The translations under genes were made by a program, and so were the position numbers. The notes under the pieces were generated by a model. It ran no database searches and was not told the origin of the DNA. It saw nothing but the letters and a program-made list of their open reading frames with translations. From contig NZ_FOIS01000001.1 in the NCBI RefSeq assembly GCF_900110455.1, positions 806,001 through 870,000 on the forward strand: a DNA stretch of 64,000 bases. Reading direction: 5' to 3'. Below, piece by piece: positions 29,335 to 39,100 of the stretch. The DNA is from Natrinema salifodinae (lineage in GTDB: Archaea > Halobacteriota > Halobacteria > Halobacteriales > Natrialbaceae). The first letter of the stretch is position 1. Every line of letters starts with the position of its first letter.

Positions 29335-30015
29335 CTACGGTTCGGCTTCCGCGAGCGCCGACACGCGGACGTGGTGGGCGACGGACTCGGGCAGCGACAC
29401 GGGCTCGTCGGCCTGGTCCGAGCGCGCGGTCACCATGCCGAACGGCGCGATCTCGAGGATTTCGAGCTCGACGCCCGGCTCGACGCCGTGCTCGGCGAGA
29501 TACGAGAGCACCGCCGGGTCGCGGTCGGCGACCTCCGCGACGGTGACGACGGCCCCTTCCTCGAACTCCGAGATGGCCCGACCGGCGGGACGCTCCGGGG
29601 GTTCGAGGTCGGCGCTGGGGATCGGCGAGCCGTGCGGGTCGACATCCGGTTCGCCGAGGGCGTTGGCGACGCGGGCCTCGAAGTCCTCGCTGATGTGGTG
29701 TTCGAGCCGGTCGGCCTCGGCGTGAACCTCCGACCAGTCGTAGTCTAAGTGTTCGGTGAGGTACGCCTCGAGCAGCCGGTGGTGGCGGACGATCTCGAGG
29801 GCGACGGTCTCGCCCTCCTCGGTGAGGGTGACGCCGCGGTACTTCTCGCGGTCGACGAGGTCTCGATCCTCGAGTTTGTCGAGCATGCTGGTGACCGTCG
29901 GCGACGTGACGTCCAACTCCTCCGCGATCTCCGAGGTCTTGATCCGCTCGTCGCTCTCGCGTTGGAGCTGGTAGATGACCTTCAGATAGTCTTCCATCAC
30001 GTCGCTCATCATCAT
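29335..30015 (-). CDS. DtxR/MntR/SirR-family metal-dependent repressor
   Basis: 226 residues. The N-terminal winged helix (VMEDYLKVIYQLQRE ... TSEIAEELDVTSPTVTSMLDKLEDRDLV) is followed by the metal-binding/dimerisation domain (TVALEIVRHHRLLEAYLTEHL, ADRLEHHISEDF) that supplies His, Glu and Asp ligands, and an SH3-like FeoA domain (about 148-222). Three ATG codons in a row open the gene; the first is leaderless relative to a weak TATA (CCTTTAGGG). The perfect palindrome between them implies autorepression. Neighbour and probable target: the ZIP transporter. Confidence 0.9.
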   Translation of the reverse strand: MMMSDVMEDYLKVIYQLQRESDERIKTSEIAEELDVTSPTVTSMLDKLEDRDLVDREKYRGVTLTEEGETVALEIVRHHRLLEAYLTEHLDYDWSEVHAEADRLEHHISEDFEARVANALGEPDVDPHGSPIPSADLEPPERPAGRAISEFEEGAVVTVAEVADRDPAVLSYLAEHGVEPGVELEILEIAPFGMVTARSDQADEPVSLPESVAHHVRVSALAEAEP

Positions 30016-30027
30016 GCTGTCCCGGCT

Positions 30028-30041
30028 TTAGACGCGTCTAA
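30028..30041. promoter_or_regulatory. DtxR-type operator of the repressor gene
   Basis: TTAGACGCGTCTAA, a perfect 14-base palindrome, placed between the TATA-like element and the ATG of the DtxR-family gene. It shares TTAGA-N4-TCTAA with the ZIP operator, so the protein very likely represses its own gene and the transporter. Confidence 0.75.
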
Positions 30042-30144
30042 CCCTAAAGGTGTCGCCGACAGCTTGGTGCGAGAATCGAGCCCGGGAGAGCGGACGGGAA
30101 CGACGAATCGCCACGACCAAACCGGGTGCTGGCGAAGGAAGCGT

Positions 30145-31065
30145 ATGAGCCGAACCGTCAGAATCATCGGCGCGCCGATGGACTACGGGGCGAACCGACG
30201 CGGCGTCGACATGGGACCGTCCGCGATCCGCTACGCCGACCTGGCCGACGGCCTCGAGGCGGCGGGCGTCGAGCCGGTCGACGACGGCGATCTGTCGATG
30301 CCGCGGGCGGAAGAGCGCGATCCGGACGTCGGCCAGCCCAGCCGGGGGAACGCGAAGTTCCTCCGGGAAGTCGAGGGGGTCTGTACGAAGCTGAGCGATC
30401 GCGTCGCGGCGACGCTGGCCGACGGCGAGTTCCCGCTCGTGCTGGGCGGGGACCACTCGCTGTCGATCGGCTCGCTCGGCGGCTCGGCGCGGGAGACCGA
30501 CCTCGGCGTCGTCTGGTTCGACGCCCACGCCGACATCAACACGCCCGAAACCTCGCCCAGCGGCAACGTCCACGGGATGCCCCTGGCCGCGGCCCTCGGC
30601 CGCGGGCTGTTCGGCGAGACCGACTGGGCGCCCGCGCCCGGGTTGCGAGAATCCTCGGTCGCCTACGTCGGGCTTCGCAGCATCGACGAACAGGAGCGCG
30701 AACTGATCCACGACAGCGAGTTAACCGCCTTCACCATGGCCGACATCGACGAACGGGGCATCTCCGCGGTCGTTCAGGACGCCCTCGACGTGGCGACCGA
30801 CGGCACCGACGGCGTCCACGTCAGCCTCGATCTCGACTGGCTCGATCCGAAGACCGCGCCTGGCGTCGGGACGCCCGTCCGCGGCGGCGTCACCTACCGG
30901 GAGGCTCACGCCGCGCTCGAGACCCTCTCTCGGCGCGACGACCGCGAGGGCTTCCTCCGGTCGATGGACGTCGTCGAGGTGAACCCCATTCTGGACGAGG
31001 CCAACGAGACAGCGACGCTGGCCGCCGAACTAACCGCGAGCGCGTTCGGCAAGCGCATTCTGTAA
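30145..31065 (+). CDS. rocF: Arginase/agmatinase-family ureohydrolase (probable arginase)
   Basis: 306 residues. The Mn2+-cluster signatures are all present: GGDHSLSIGS, WFDAHADINT, NVHGMPLA and VSLDLDWLDP, closing with VVEVNP. The opening VRIIGAPMDYGANRRGVDMGPSAIRYADL is arginase-like rather than agmatinase-like. The reaction is L-arginine to ornithine and urea. The ATG at 30145 is selected; the long upstream open frame is antisense to the DtxR gene. No urease or ornithine gene is adjacent. Confidence 0.87.
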   Translation: MSRTVRIIGAPMDYGANRRGVDMGPSAIRYADLADGLEAAGVEPVDDGDLSMPRAEERDPDVGQPSRGNAKFLREVEGVCTKLSDRVAATLADGEFPLVLGGDHSLSIGSLGGSARETDLGVVWFDAHADINTPETSPSGNVHGMPLAAALGRGLFGETDWAPAPGLRESSVAYVGLRSIDEQERELIHDSELTAFTMADIDERGISAVVQDALDVATDGTDGVHVSLDLDWLDPKTAPGVGTPVRGGVTYREAHAALETLSRRDDREGFLRSMDVVEVNPILDEANETATLAAELTASAFGKRIL

Positions 31066-31179
31066 GGCCGCGTCGCCGCGGAGCAGCCCGAGAATGTCGA
31101 TCCGCAGACGTTTGTGAGGGAGGAGCACACTGATTCTCGTTCCAACACCTTTGTATCATAGTGTTTCGCAGTGTCGTGT

Positions 31180-32349
31180 ATGACCGAGAACGTCGTCGTG
31201 CTCGGTGCCGGATACGCCGGCACCGGCGCGATCACAACGCTCCAGTCGGAGCTCGGGGGCAACGCGCGGTTGACCTGGATCGCAGACGTGGACTACCACC
31301 TCGTGCTGCACGAGGCCCACCGCGTGATCCGCGATCCGTCCGTCCGCTCGGACATCACGTTCCCCGTCGACGAGGTCGCGGCCCCGTCGACTAGGTTCAT
31401 TCAGGACGAAGTCACTGGTCTCGACGTCGACGAGCAGGTCGTCGAACTCGCCGACGGCGACGACGTCGAGTACGACTACGTTCTGGTCGCGCTCGGCAGC
31501 CAGACCGCGTTCTACGGAATCCCCGGTCTCAAGGAGCACTCCCTGACACTGAAGAGCTTAGACGACGCGCTCGAGATCCACGAAGCCGTCAAAGAGGCCA
31601 GCCAGGAGGCAACCCGCGGCGAGCCCGCACAGATCGTCATCGGCGGCGCCGGCCTCTCGGGCATCCAGACCGCCGGCGAGATCGCCGAGTTCCGCGACGA
31701 GCACCGCGCGCCCGTCGAGATCCATCTCGTCGAGGCGCTCGAGGAGATCTTCCCCGGCAATGATCCGGAGATCCAGCAGGCCCTGCGCGACCTGCTCGAA
31801 GAAGCCGGCGTCCACATCCACACGGACGACCCGATCACCGAGGCCACCGACGAGCAGATCGAATTCGACGAGGGCGAGCCCCTCGAGTACGACATCCTCG
31901 TCTGGACCGGCGGAATCACGGGCCGGGACGCCCTGAACGGCGCCGACCTCGAGAACGAGCACAACCGGCTCACCACCGAAGCCAACTTCCAGACCTCTAA
32001 CGAACGCGTCTTCGCCATCGGCGACTCCGCGGTCATCGACCAGGGCGACCAGCCCGCACCGCCGACGGCCCAGGCCGCCTGGCAGGCCGCGGACGTCGTC
32101 GGCGAGAACATCGCCCGCGCCATCGAGAACCGTCCGCTGAAGACCTGGGAACACGAGGACAAGGGGACCGTCATCTCCGTCGGCGAGAAGGCCGTCGCCC
32201 ACGACGTCAAGCCAGCCATGGGGCTGTCGCTGCCCGTCGACACCTTCGGCGGCGTGCCGGCCCAGACGCTCAAGAAGATGATCGCCGCGCGCTGGATCGC
32301 CGACATCACCTCCTGGAACGAGGCGCGCAAGTCCTGGTCGTCGCTGTAA
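31180..32349 (+). CDS. Type II NADH dehydrogenase-like FAD oxidoreductase
   Basis: 389 residues. FAD-binding motif VVVLGAGYAGTGAI (5-18), then ADVDYHLVLHEAHRV, a second NAD-binding Rossmann IVIGGAGLSGIQTAGEIAE, and the late FAD motif RVFAIGDSAVID. The layout is that of membrane-associated NDH-2 or sulfide:quinone reductases; the two Cys of the latter are missing. Likely passes electrons from NADH to menaquinone. The start at 31180 follows a TATA-like TTTGTATCAT about 28 bases upstream. Confidence 0.85.
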   Translation: MTENVVVLGAGYAGTGAITTLQSELGGNARLTWIADVDYHLVLHEAHRVIRDPSVRSDITFPVDEVAAPSTRFIQDEVTGLDVDEQVVELADGDDVEYDYVLVALGSQTAFYGIPGLKEHSLTLKSLDDALEIHEAVKEASQEATRGEPAQIVIGGAGLSGIQTAGEIAEFRDEHRAPVEIHLVEALEEIFPGNDPEIQQALRDLLEEAGVHIHTDDPITEATDEQIEFDEGEPLEYDILVWTGGITGRDALNGADLENEHNRLTTEANFQTSNERVFAIGDSAVIDQGDQPAPPTAQAAWQAADVVGENIARAIENRPLKTWEHEDKGTVISVGEKAVAHDVKPAMGLSLPVDTFGGVPAQTLKKMIAARWIADITSWNEARKSWSSL

Positions 32350-32439
32350 GCGCCGCCGCCGACCCGACTACCGACCCGTATTCTCCGCTCGTTTTGGTTT
32401 TCGGTTCTCCGTTCTCGGATCGAACGCGACCGGGCAGTC

Positions 32440-32976
32440 TCAGGTCCGCGAGTCGTCCGCATCGCTCGACTCGCCCATCGGTTCCGCCGGCACGCCCGCG
32501 ACCGTCGTCCCCGGCGCCACGTCGCGGGTCACGAGCGAGTTCGCCGCGACGCGGGCGTCCGCGCCGATCTCGACGCCAGGCAGGACGATCGCGCCGGCCC
32601 CGATCATTGCCCGCTCGCCGACGACGACCTCGCCGGTCCGGTACTCGTCCTGGAGGAACTCGTGACAGAGCAGGGTCGCGTCGTAGCCGACGATGGCGTC
32701 GGCCTCGACCGTGATCAGGTCGGGCCAGAAGACGTCCGGCGTGGCCTCGAGTCCCCAGGAGACGCCCGGACCGACCGTGACGCCGATGCGGCGCAGGAGC
32801 CAGCGCTTGAGTCGGAGGCTCGGCGAGATCCGGACGAGCCAGACGACGACGTAGTTGATCGCGACCCGGAGGGGGTGGCGGGCGGTCGTCCAGTGGGCCA
32901 ATGAGTTGCGCGGCCCGGGCGTCGCGTGGCGGGCGATGCGCTCGTGGCGCGGCGTCGCGTCGTCGGAAGTCGTCAC
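32440..32976 (-). CDS. Left-handed beta-helix (hexapeptide repeat) acyltransferase
   Basis: 178 residues if translation starts at the GTG at 32976 (MTTSDD...), about 25 bases after a TATA-like stretch near 33000; an in-frame ATG at 33051 would add 25 residues. An amphipathic start is followed by repeat turns: VGPGVSWGLEATPDVFW, ITVEADAIVGYDATLLCHEF, VVVGERAMIGAGAIVLPGVEIGADARVAANSLVTRDVAPG and AGVPAEPMG. Related to maltose/serine acetyltransferases; acceptor unknown. Confidence 0.82.
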   Translation of the reverse strand: MTTSDDATPRHERIARHATPGPRNSLAHWTTARHPLRVAINYVVVWLVRISPSLRLKRWLLRRIGVTVGPGVSWGLEATPDVFWPDLITVEADAIVGYDATLLCHEFLQDEYRTGEVVVGERAMIGAGAIVLPGVEIGADARVAANSLVTRDVAPGTTVAGVPAEPMGESSDADDSRT

Positions 32977-33075
32977 TGGCACACCGTTTGACGTGTCGGT
33001 ACATGAAACCGATCGATGCGGAGTGCGGTGTGTCGGCCGGCGGACGATCACGATCGCGCCGACGAGCGACCGCAG

Positions 33076-33903
33076 CTACGGCGTCTCCGACCGCTCAGGG
33101 GACGGATCGGGGGCGGCGGACCGCTCGCCGGGAATTCCGACCAGATCCCGGAAGGCGGATCCCGAGAGGGCGCAGCGATAGGCGGGCTTGAACATCATGT
33201 TCGCTCCGCCGGCGCGAACGTTCCACGCCGACTCGATCTCGTCGCGCAGGTAGTACTGCGGCCGTTCGTTGCCCTCCCTGACGTAGTAGTCGCTGAGCCG
33301 GATCGGATCGCGCTCGAACAGGCCGCCAGGCTCGCGGCCGTCGACGATGACGACCGGTTTGTCGAGGTAGAGGTCGCCGTCGCGGGCGCGTTTCGCGTGG
33401 GCGTTCTCGGGATGCGCATCCAGGATCGCCTGGCGTTCGGCCGGCGGCGTCTCGGGGCCGACGACGACCGCGCGGTCGACGGTAAAGTACCCGATCAGGT
33501 AGCGGTGAGCGCGGTCCCCGCCTGGCCGTCGCAGCCCGGCGTAGAAGCCGACGACGTCGCCCGGTTCGAGCGCGCGCAGCCGCGAGACGTAGCCGCTGGT
33601 CCGGTGCTCGCCGTAGGTCAGCGCCTCGAAATTTGGGTCGCGATGCAGCGGCCACGACTCGAGCGCATCGCCGGCGACGGACTCGGCGCCGTCGTGGATC
33701 GGCTGCGGGGTGATGCGGGTCGTCAGGTCGGCGGCGACGCCATCGCCGACCCGCAGGTCCCACGACCCGAGGGTCTCGGATTCGGTCGTCTCGCGGGTCT
33801 TCTCCGGGATCGGCACGTACTCGAAGCGCCCGTCGTCGTAGAGCGGAGCCAGCGCGCCGACGTTCGTGCTATCGGCGCCGACACCGGCGAGAACGACCGT
33901 CAT
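33076..33903 (-). CDS. Nmad3-like protein (putative nucleotide-modification associated)
   Basis: 275 residues from the ATG at 33903. The opening MTVVLAGVGADSTN and FEYVPIPEKTRETTES, then a long central region (LGSWDLR, GYVSRLRALEPGDVVGFYAGLR, HRYLIGYFTV) match my memory of haloarchaeal proteins annotated as Nmad3, a domain proposed to work with DNA base-modification systems. No methyltransferase or other modification gene is adjacent. Function here is unproved. The low-complexity C-terminus (PDPSPERSETP) is probably disordered. Confidence 0.55.
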   Translation of the reverse strand: MTVVLAGVGADSTNVGALAPLYDDGRFEYVPIPEKTRETTESETLGSWDLRVGDGVAADLTTRITPQPIHDGAESVAGDALESWPLHRDPNFEALTYGEHRTSGYVSRLRALEPGDVVGFYAGLRRPGGDRAHRYLIGYFTVDRAVVVGPETPPAERQAILDAHPENAHAKRARDGDLYLDKPVVIVDGREPGGLFERDPIRLSDYYVREGNERPQYYLRDEIESAWNVRAGGANMMFKPAYRCALSGSAFRDLVGIPGERSAAPDPSPERSETP

Positions 33904-34050
33904 TGGTGGGTAGTCGATCCGTCGGGCCGACACGGCGATAAACCCGCCGATAGCGCGCGCCGGACGCGGCGTCGACCGGACGCCCGTCGCGGGAACGAGC
34001 ACAGCACATCGACCGTCGCCAGGCGACAGCGACGGCGGACCGTCCGGCGG

Positions 34051-35112
34051 TCAGAACTCCGTAACGACCTCGATGCCGCTCGTCTCGTACTCGGTCATCG
34101 CGGCGAGGCGGTCGGACACGTCCGCGAGGGCGACCCGCCGGGTCACCAGGCGCTCGGGCTCGAGGCGACCGGAGTCGATCAGCCGGAGGAGTTCGTCGTA
34201 GCGCGAGGGCGGCATGCCCCGCGAGCCGACGACGGTGACGTCCCAGCGGGTCAGTTCGTCGATCGGAAGGGCGATCTCGCCGCGCTCGGCGTCGGTCGTC
34301 AGCCCGATCTGGACGTGCGTTCCCCGAATCCGGAGGCAGTCGAGGCTGTTCCGACAGGTCTCGGCGCGGCCGAGCGCGTCGACCGAGACGTGGGCGCCCT
34401 TCTCGGTGATCGATTCGATCTCGTCCGGCACGTCGTCGACGGCGGCGCCGTTTACGGTCGCGTCCGCACCGAGTTCGGTCGCTATCGCGAGTGGCTCCTC
34501 GCGGACGTCGACCGCGATCACGCGCGCCCCGAGTGCGCCCGCGATCTGGACGGCCGCCAGGCCGAGCCCGCCGCAACCGTGGACGGCGACCCAGTCGCCC
34601 GCGCCGACGTTGGCGCGGTGGGCCAGCGCGTGGAAGGCGGTGACGTACCGACAGCCGAGCGCGGCGGCCTCGGTCGCAGAGACGCCCTCCGGGAGCGCGG
34701 CGACGTTGAACTCGGCGTGGGGCACGTGGATCCGCTCGGCGAAGGCGCCGGGGACGTTCGGCTCGAACCCGAGCGCGTAGCCGTCCTCGCAAACGTTTCC
34801 GTGGCCGTTCCGGCACTGATAGCACGAGCCCTCGCCGAGGTTGAACGGGACCGCGACCCGATCGCCCGGCGCGAGCGTCTCGACATCCGCGCCGACCTCT
34901 GCGATCCGCCCCGCCGGCTCGTGGCCGAGGATCTGTCCGCGAGGCACTCGATCGTCGGCCCACTCGCCGTGGCCTCGCCAGGCGTGCCAGTCGCTGCGAC
35001 AGATCCCACAGGCCTCGACGTCGACGACGACGCCGTGGGGGTCGAGTTCGGGCGGATCCACCGACCGGATCGCGAGCGACTCTCCGTACTCCTCGAGGAC
35101 TGCAGCGCGCAT
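34051..35112 (-). CDS. Zinc-dependent medium-chain alcohol dehydrogenase
   Basis: 353 residues. Catalytic zinc: CGICRSDWH, then GHEPAGRI. NAD(P) site: VAVHGCGGLGLAAVQIAGALGARVIAVDV. In the structural zinc lobe, EGSCYQCRNGHGNVC keeps three Cys; the position of the usual first Cys is Glu, a variation known from haloarchaeal enzymes. Oxidises an alcohol or polyol with NAD(P)+; the Asp after the second strand (AVDV) favours NAD+. Substrate unknown. Confidence 0.88.
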   Translation of the reverse strand: MRAAVLEEYGESLAIRSVDPPELDPHGVVVDVEACGICRSDWHAWRGHGEWADDRVPRGQILGHEPAGRIAEVGADVETLAPGDRVAVPFNLGEGSCYQCRNGHGNVCEDGYALGFEPNVPGAFAERIHVPHAEFNVAALPEGVSATEAAALGCRYVTAFHALAHRANVGAGDWVAVHGCGGLGLAAVQIAGALGARVIAVDVREEPLAIATELGADATVNGAAVDDVPDEIESITEKGAHVSVDALGRAETCRNSLDCLRIRGTHVQIGLTTDAERGEIALPIDELTRWDVTVVGSRGMPPSRYDELLRLIDSGRLEPERLVTRRVALADVSDRLAAMTEYETSGIEVVTEF

Positions 35113-35241
35113 ACGGGCAGGTCGGCCGCCGCCGAGTTATACGTTCGCTGTTGGCGGCGGTCGTCGGTGACCCGCCGTCGGCGACCGACGATGAACCCGC
35201 GAGCGGTACCCTTTATCGGCCCGGGCGTGCCACTTCCGCGT

Positions 35242-35976
35242 ATGCGCGTTACCTTTCTCGGCACGGGCAGCGCGATGCCCACCGGCGAACGCTTCCAGGC
35301 GGGAATCCTCGTGCAGGACGACGGCCGAACGGTGCTCGTCGACTGCGGCGCAGGCGCCCTCCAGCGGCTCCAGCAGTCCGGCGTCGGCTACGAGAACGTC
35401 TCGACGGTCCTCCTAACTCACCACCACCTCGACCACGTCTCGGACCTCCTGCCCCTGATGAAGGCCCGCTGGCTCGCCGGCGAGGAGCACCTCGAGATCG
35501 TCGGCCCGCAGGGGACCAAGGGCCTGGTCGACGACCTGCTCGACGTCTACGAGTACATGCAAGACAAGATCGACCTGCAGGTCCGAGAGGTCGTCCCCGG
35601 CGAGTTCTCGGTCGCGGGGTTCGACGTCTCGGCCTACGAGACCCGCCACTCGCTGCCGTGTCTCGCCTACCGCTTCGGCGACCTGTTCACCTTCAGCGGC
35701 GACAGCGAGGCCTTCGCCGGCCTGGCGAACTTCGCGGAGGGGTCGGCGATCCTGGCCCACGACTGCTCGTTCCCGGACGACGTCGACGTCTCGAACCATC
35801 CCACGCCCGAGCGCCTCGGGACGGAACTGGCCGGTCGGGAGATCGGACGGGTCTACCTGACCCACCTCTATCCCCACACCGACGGGCGCCACGAGGAGAT
35901 GCTCGACTCGATCGGCGCCCACTACGACGGCGACGTCCGATTCGCCGAGGACCTCCAGACTGTCTCGATCGAGTGA
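35242..35976 (+). CDS. RNase Z-like metallo-beta-lactamase-fold hydrolase
   Basis: 244 residues. The opening MRVTFLGTGSAMPTGERFQ and the metal loop LLTHHHLDHVSDLLPLM are RNase Z/beta-CASP-type; further ligands are YETRHSLPCLAYRF (His), ILAHDCSFPDD (Asp) and VYLTHLYPH. The tRNA exosite arm of true RNase Z is not evident, so it may be another phosphodiesterase. The ATG at 35242 is where the homologous sequence begins; the very long open frame to its left is not coding. Confidence 0.87.
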   Translation: MRVTFLGTGSAMPTGERFQAGILVQDDGRTVLVDCGAGALQRLQQSGVGYENVSTVLLTHHHLDHVSDLLPLMKARWLAGEEHLEIVGPQGTKGLVDDLLDVYEYMQDKIDLQVREVVPGEFSVAGFDVSAYETRHSLPCLAYRFGDLFTFSGDSEAFAGLANFAEGSAILAHDCSFPDDVDVSNHPTPERLGTELAGREIGRVYLTHLYPHTDGRHEEMLDSIGAHYDGDVRFAEDLQTVSIE

Positions 35977-36096
35977 CCGGATACCGCCGCCACTGCGTCG
36001 GCTCCTCTCGACGGGCCTCTTGACGATAATTCTTCGTTACGTTGGTTCTCAGACCCGGTACCGATAGAATAGCGTACTGATACGAAGACCGAACAC

Positions 36097-36105
36097 GTAT
36101 ATACG
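36097..36105 (+). promoter_or_regulatory. TATA box of the RND-exporter operon
   Basis: GTATATACG lies about 32 bases before an ATG at 36133 that opens a 15-codon ORF, and 76 bases before the RND start. The surrounding CGTATATACG is itself palindromic. Confidence 0.55.
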
Positions 36106-36132
36106 ATTGAGTTTGTAGGATCATAACAACAG

Positions 36133-36180
36133 ATGGCCTCAACTGACTTCGGACGAATCGATCGAGAGGTGAACGGATGA
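36133..36180 (+). CDS. Possible 15-codon leader ORF coupled to the RND exporter
   Basis: MASTDFGRIDREVNG, with its TGA overlapping the RND ATG (ATGA). It starts at leaderless distance from the TATA box and contains the Shine-Dalgarno GAGGTGA (36166-36172) for the exporter start. Either a coupling uORF or an open leader. Confidence 0.33.
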   Translation: MASTDFGRIDREVNG

Positions 36181-39100
36181 GTCTCCCGGACCGACTCGCC
36201 GACGCGCTCACCGCACATACGCGCGTCGTCCTCGTCGTTCTGCTGCTTGCGACGGCCCTGGTCGGCGCCGGCATGCCGATGGTCGACGACGACTCCTCGC
36301 TCGACCAATTCGAGAGCGACTCGGCCGAGGCACAGGCCCTCGAACGCATCGAGGGGAACTTCACGAGCGACCAACAGGAGAACGCGACCAACGTTCAGGT
36401 GATCTCCCGCGACGACAACGTTCTCACCAAGGAGTCGCTGCTATCGTCGCTCGAGTTCCAACAAGAGATTCGAGCGAACGAGTCGATCAATTCGACGCTC
36501 GTCGAGGACCAGCCGATCACCGGGGTCGAGAACGTCGTCGCCATCACGGCGATTCGCAACGACCAGGCCGCCGACCTGAATCAGACGAGAGCGGGACTCG
36601 AAGACGGGCTCAACGAAACGGTTGGCCTCCAGCGCCAGTACGAGCAGTTAAACGAGTCGTCCGACGAGTCCGATCCCGAATATCAGCAGCAAGCGGCCGA
36701 ACTCGAGGCCCAGTTCGACGCCGTCGTCGAGAACGCGACGGTGGGACTCACCGAGAACCAGACCGCCGAGTACGAGGAAGCGGTCCGGCAGGCCCGCCAG
36801 ATCGAATCCCAGCGCTACGAGATCCGCTCGCAGACCGAGTCGCCGGAGGAGAATCCCGAGTACCAACAGCTGTCCGACCAGCTCGAGGGCGTCTACCAGG
36901 CGGGGACGTTCGGCGTGCTCGAGGACGAGTACGCCGCACTGGAGAGCGACGAGCAGCCGCCGATCGACGAGCAGATCGAGGCCCTCGAGAACCTCGACGA
37001 CGAGGAGTTCGAGCGAACGATCGAGGAAACCCTCTCGGGTGACGCCGACGATAACTTCGCGATCGCGTTGATGGCGACGTCCTACGATCCGGGGAGCACG
37101 CAGGCCGACGTCCGGATGACGTCGCTCACGCAGTCGTCCGACAGCGACGGCGCAGAAGCGGAAGCGATGGGCGGCGTCGACGACCGCATCGTCGAGAGCC
37201 AACTTCAGCTCCACGACCTGGCGGAGAGCCAGGGGCACGAGCAGGAGTACCTGGTCTTCGGTAGCGGCGTCATCACCGACGAGATCGACCGCTCGATGGG
37301 CGACAGCCTGGCCATCGTCGGTCCGCTCGCGCTGCTGTTCGTCGTGGTCGCCCTGTTCGTCGCCTACCGCGACCTGCTCGACATCGTCCTCGGCGTGGTC
37401 GGCATCGCCGCCGTCCTCGTCTGGACGTTCGGCTTCATGGGCTGGGCGGGGATCGCGTTCAACCAGATGTTCGTCGCGGTGCCCGTCCTCTTGATCGGGC
37501 TGTCGATCGACTACGCGATTCACGTCTTCATGCGCCACCGGGAGCAGCGCGAGACGCGGAGCCGCTCTGAGACGCAAGCGGACGCCGGGACCGCCGGCGA
37601 CGTCCGCGGCTCGATGACGGTCGCGCTCGCCGGCGTTGGCGTCGCCCTCGTCTGGGTGACGGCGACGACCGTCATCGGCTTCCTCTCGAATCTGGTCAGC
37701 CCGATCGGTCCCATCCGCGAGTTCGGGATCGTCAGCTCCGTCGGCATCGTCGCCGCGCTGATCGTCTTCGGCGCGCTGATCCCCGCCGCCAAGGTCGAGT
37801 TCGACGAGTTCCTCGAGGCCCGCGGGATCGATCGCCGCAAGCGCGCGTTCGGGACCGGTGGCGGCCGCTTCAGCGAGCTCCTGACGGTCGGCTCGACCGC
37901 CGCGCGGAAGGTCCCCATCCTCGTGCTCGTGCTCGTGCTCGTCCTCTCCGCCGGCGGCGCCTACGGCGCGACCCAGGTCGACACCAGCTTCGAGGAGGAG
38001 GACTTCCTCGCCGAGGACCCGCCGGCCTGGACCGAGAACCTGCCGGGCGGGATGAGCCCCGGCGAGTACCACGCCAAGAACGACCTCGAGTTCGTCAACC
38101 AACACTTCCAGCGCGAGGGTAGCCAGGCGCAGCTCCTCGTCGAGGGCGAGGTCGACGACCCCGACGCGCTCGCGCAGATCGACGCGGCACGCGACGACGC
38201 CGCGGAGAGCAGCGTCGCCTACGAGTTGGCGACCGGTGAGGAGGACGTCCAAGATCCGCTGTCGACGATGGAACGGGTCGCCGCGCAGAACGAGTCGTTC
38301 AACGAGTCGTTCCACGCGGCCGACACCGACGACGACGGCGTCCCCGACGAGAACGTCTCGGCGCTGTACGACCAGCTGTTCGAGACCGACGAGGAGGCCG
38401 CGAGCCAGGTCCTCTCCCGGACCGACGGCGGCGACGGCGGAGACGAGTACGACGCGGCCCGCCTGGTCATCGGCGTGGAGGGCGACGCCAGCGCGGCCGA
38501 CACGACGGACGAGATGCGCGACATTGCCGACGGAATCGAGGACGGGAGCGACGGTCGCTGGACCGCCACCGCGACCGGCGATCCGATCGTGAGCCACATC
38601 GTCGAGCAGGACTTGCTCAACACCGTCCTCGAGAGCCTGCTGATCACGCTCGTGGCCGTGTTCGCCTTCCTCGCGGTCGCCTACTGGCTGACGGGCAACA
38701 GCGCGTCGCTGGGCATCGTTACGCTGCTCCCGGTCGCGTTCTCGGTCAGCTGGATCCTGGGCACGATGTACCTCATCGGCATGCCCTTCAACGTGTTGAC
38801 GGGGATGATCACGAGCCTCACCATCGGGCTCGGTGTGGCCTACAGCATCCACATCAGCGCCCGCTACTCGCTCGAACTAGAGCGTCAGGGCAACGTCTGG
38901 TCGGCGCTGCGGACCACGGTCACCGGGACCGGCGGCGCACTGCTGGGCAGCGCAGCGACGACCGTCGGCGGGTTCGGCGTCCTCGCGTTCGCGATCCTGC
39001 CGGCGCTCCAGCAGTTCGGCATCATCACGGCGCTGACGATCACGTACGCGTTCCTCGCGAGCGTCGTCGTCCTGCCGGCGTTGTTGGTGCTGTGGACCAG

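Noticed and set aside
33016-35241. Plus-strand open frame of more than 700 codons in front of the RNase Z-like gene
   Set aside because: It is antisense to three well-supported minus-strand genes, its residues are Arg/Val/Gly-rich without domains, and the real protein begins MRVTFLGTGS at 35242.
36648-38852. Minus-strand open frame of 734 codons
   Set aside because: Antisense to the RND exporter; no stop occurs because of GC-rich third positions. It has no recognisable domain or start signal.
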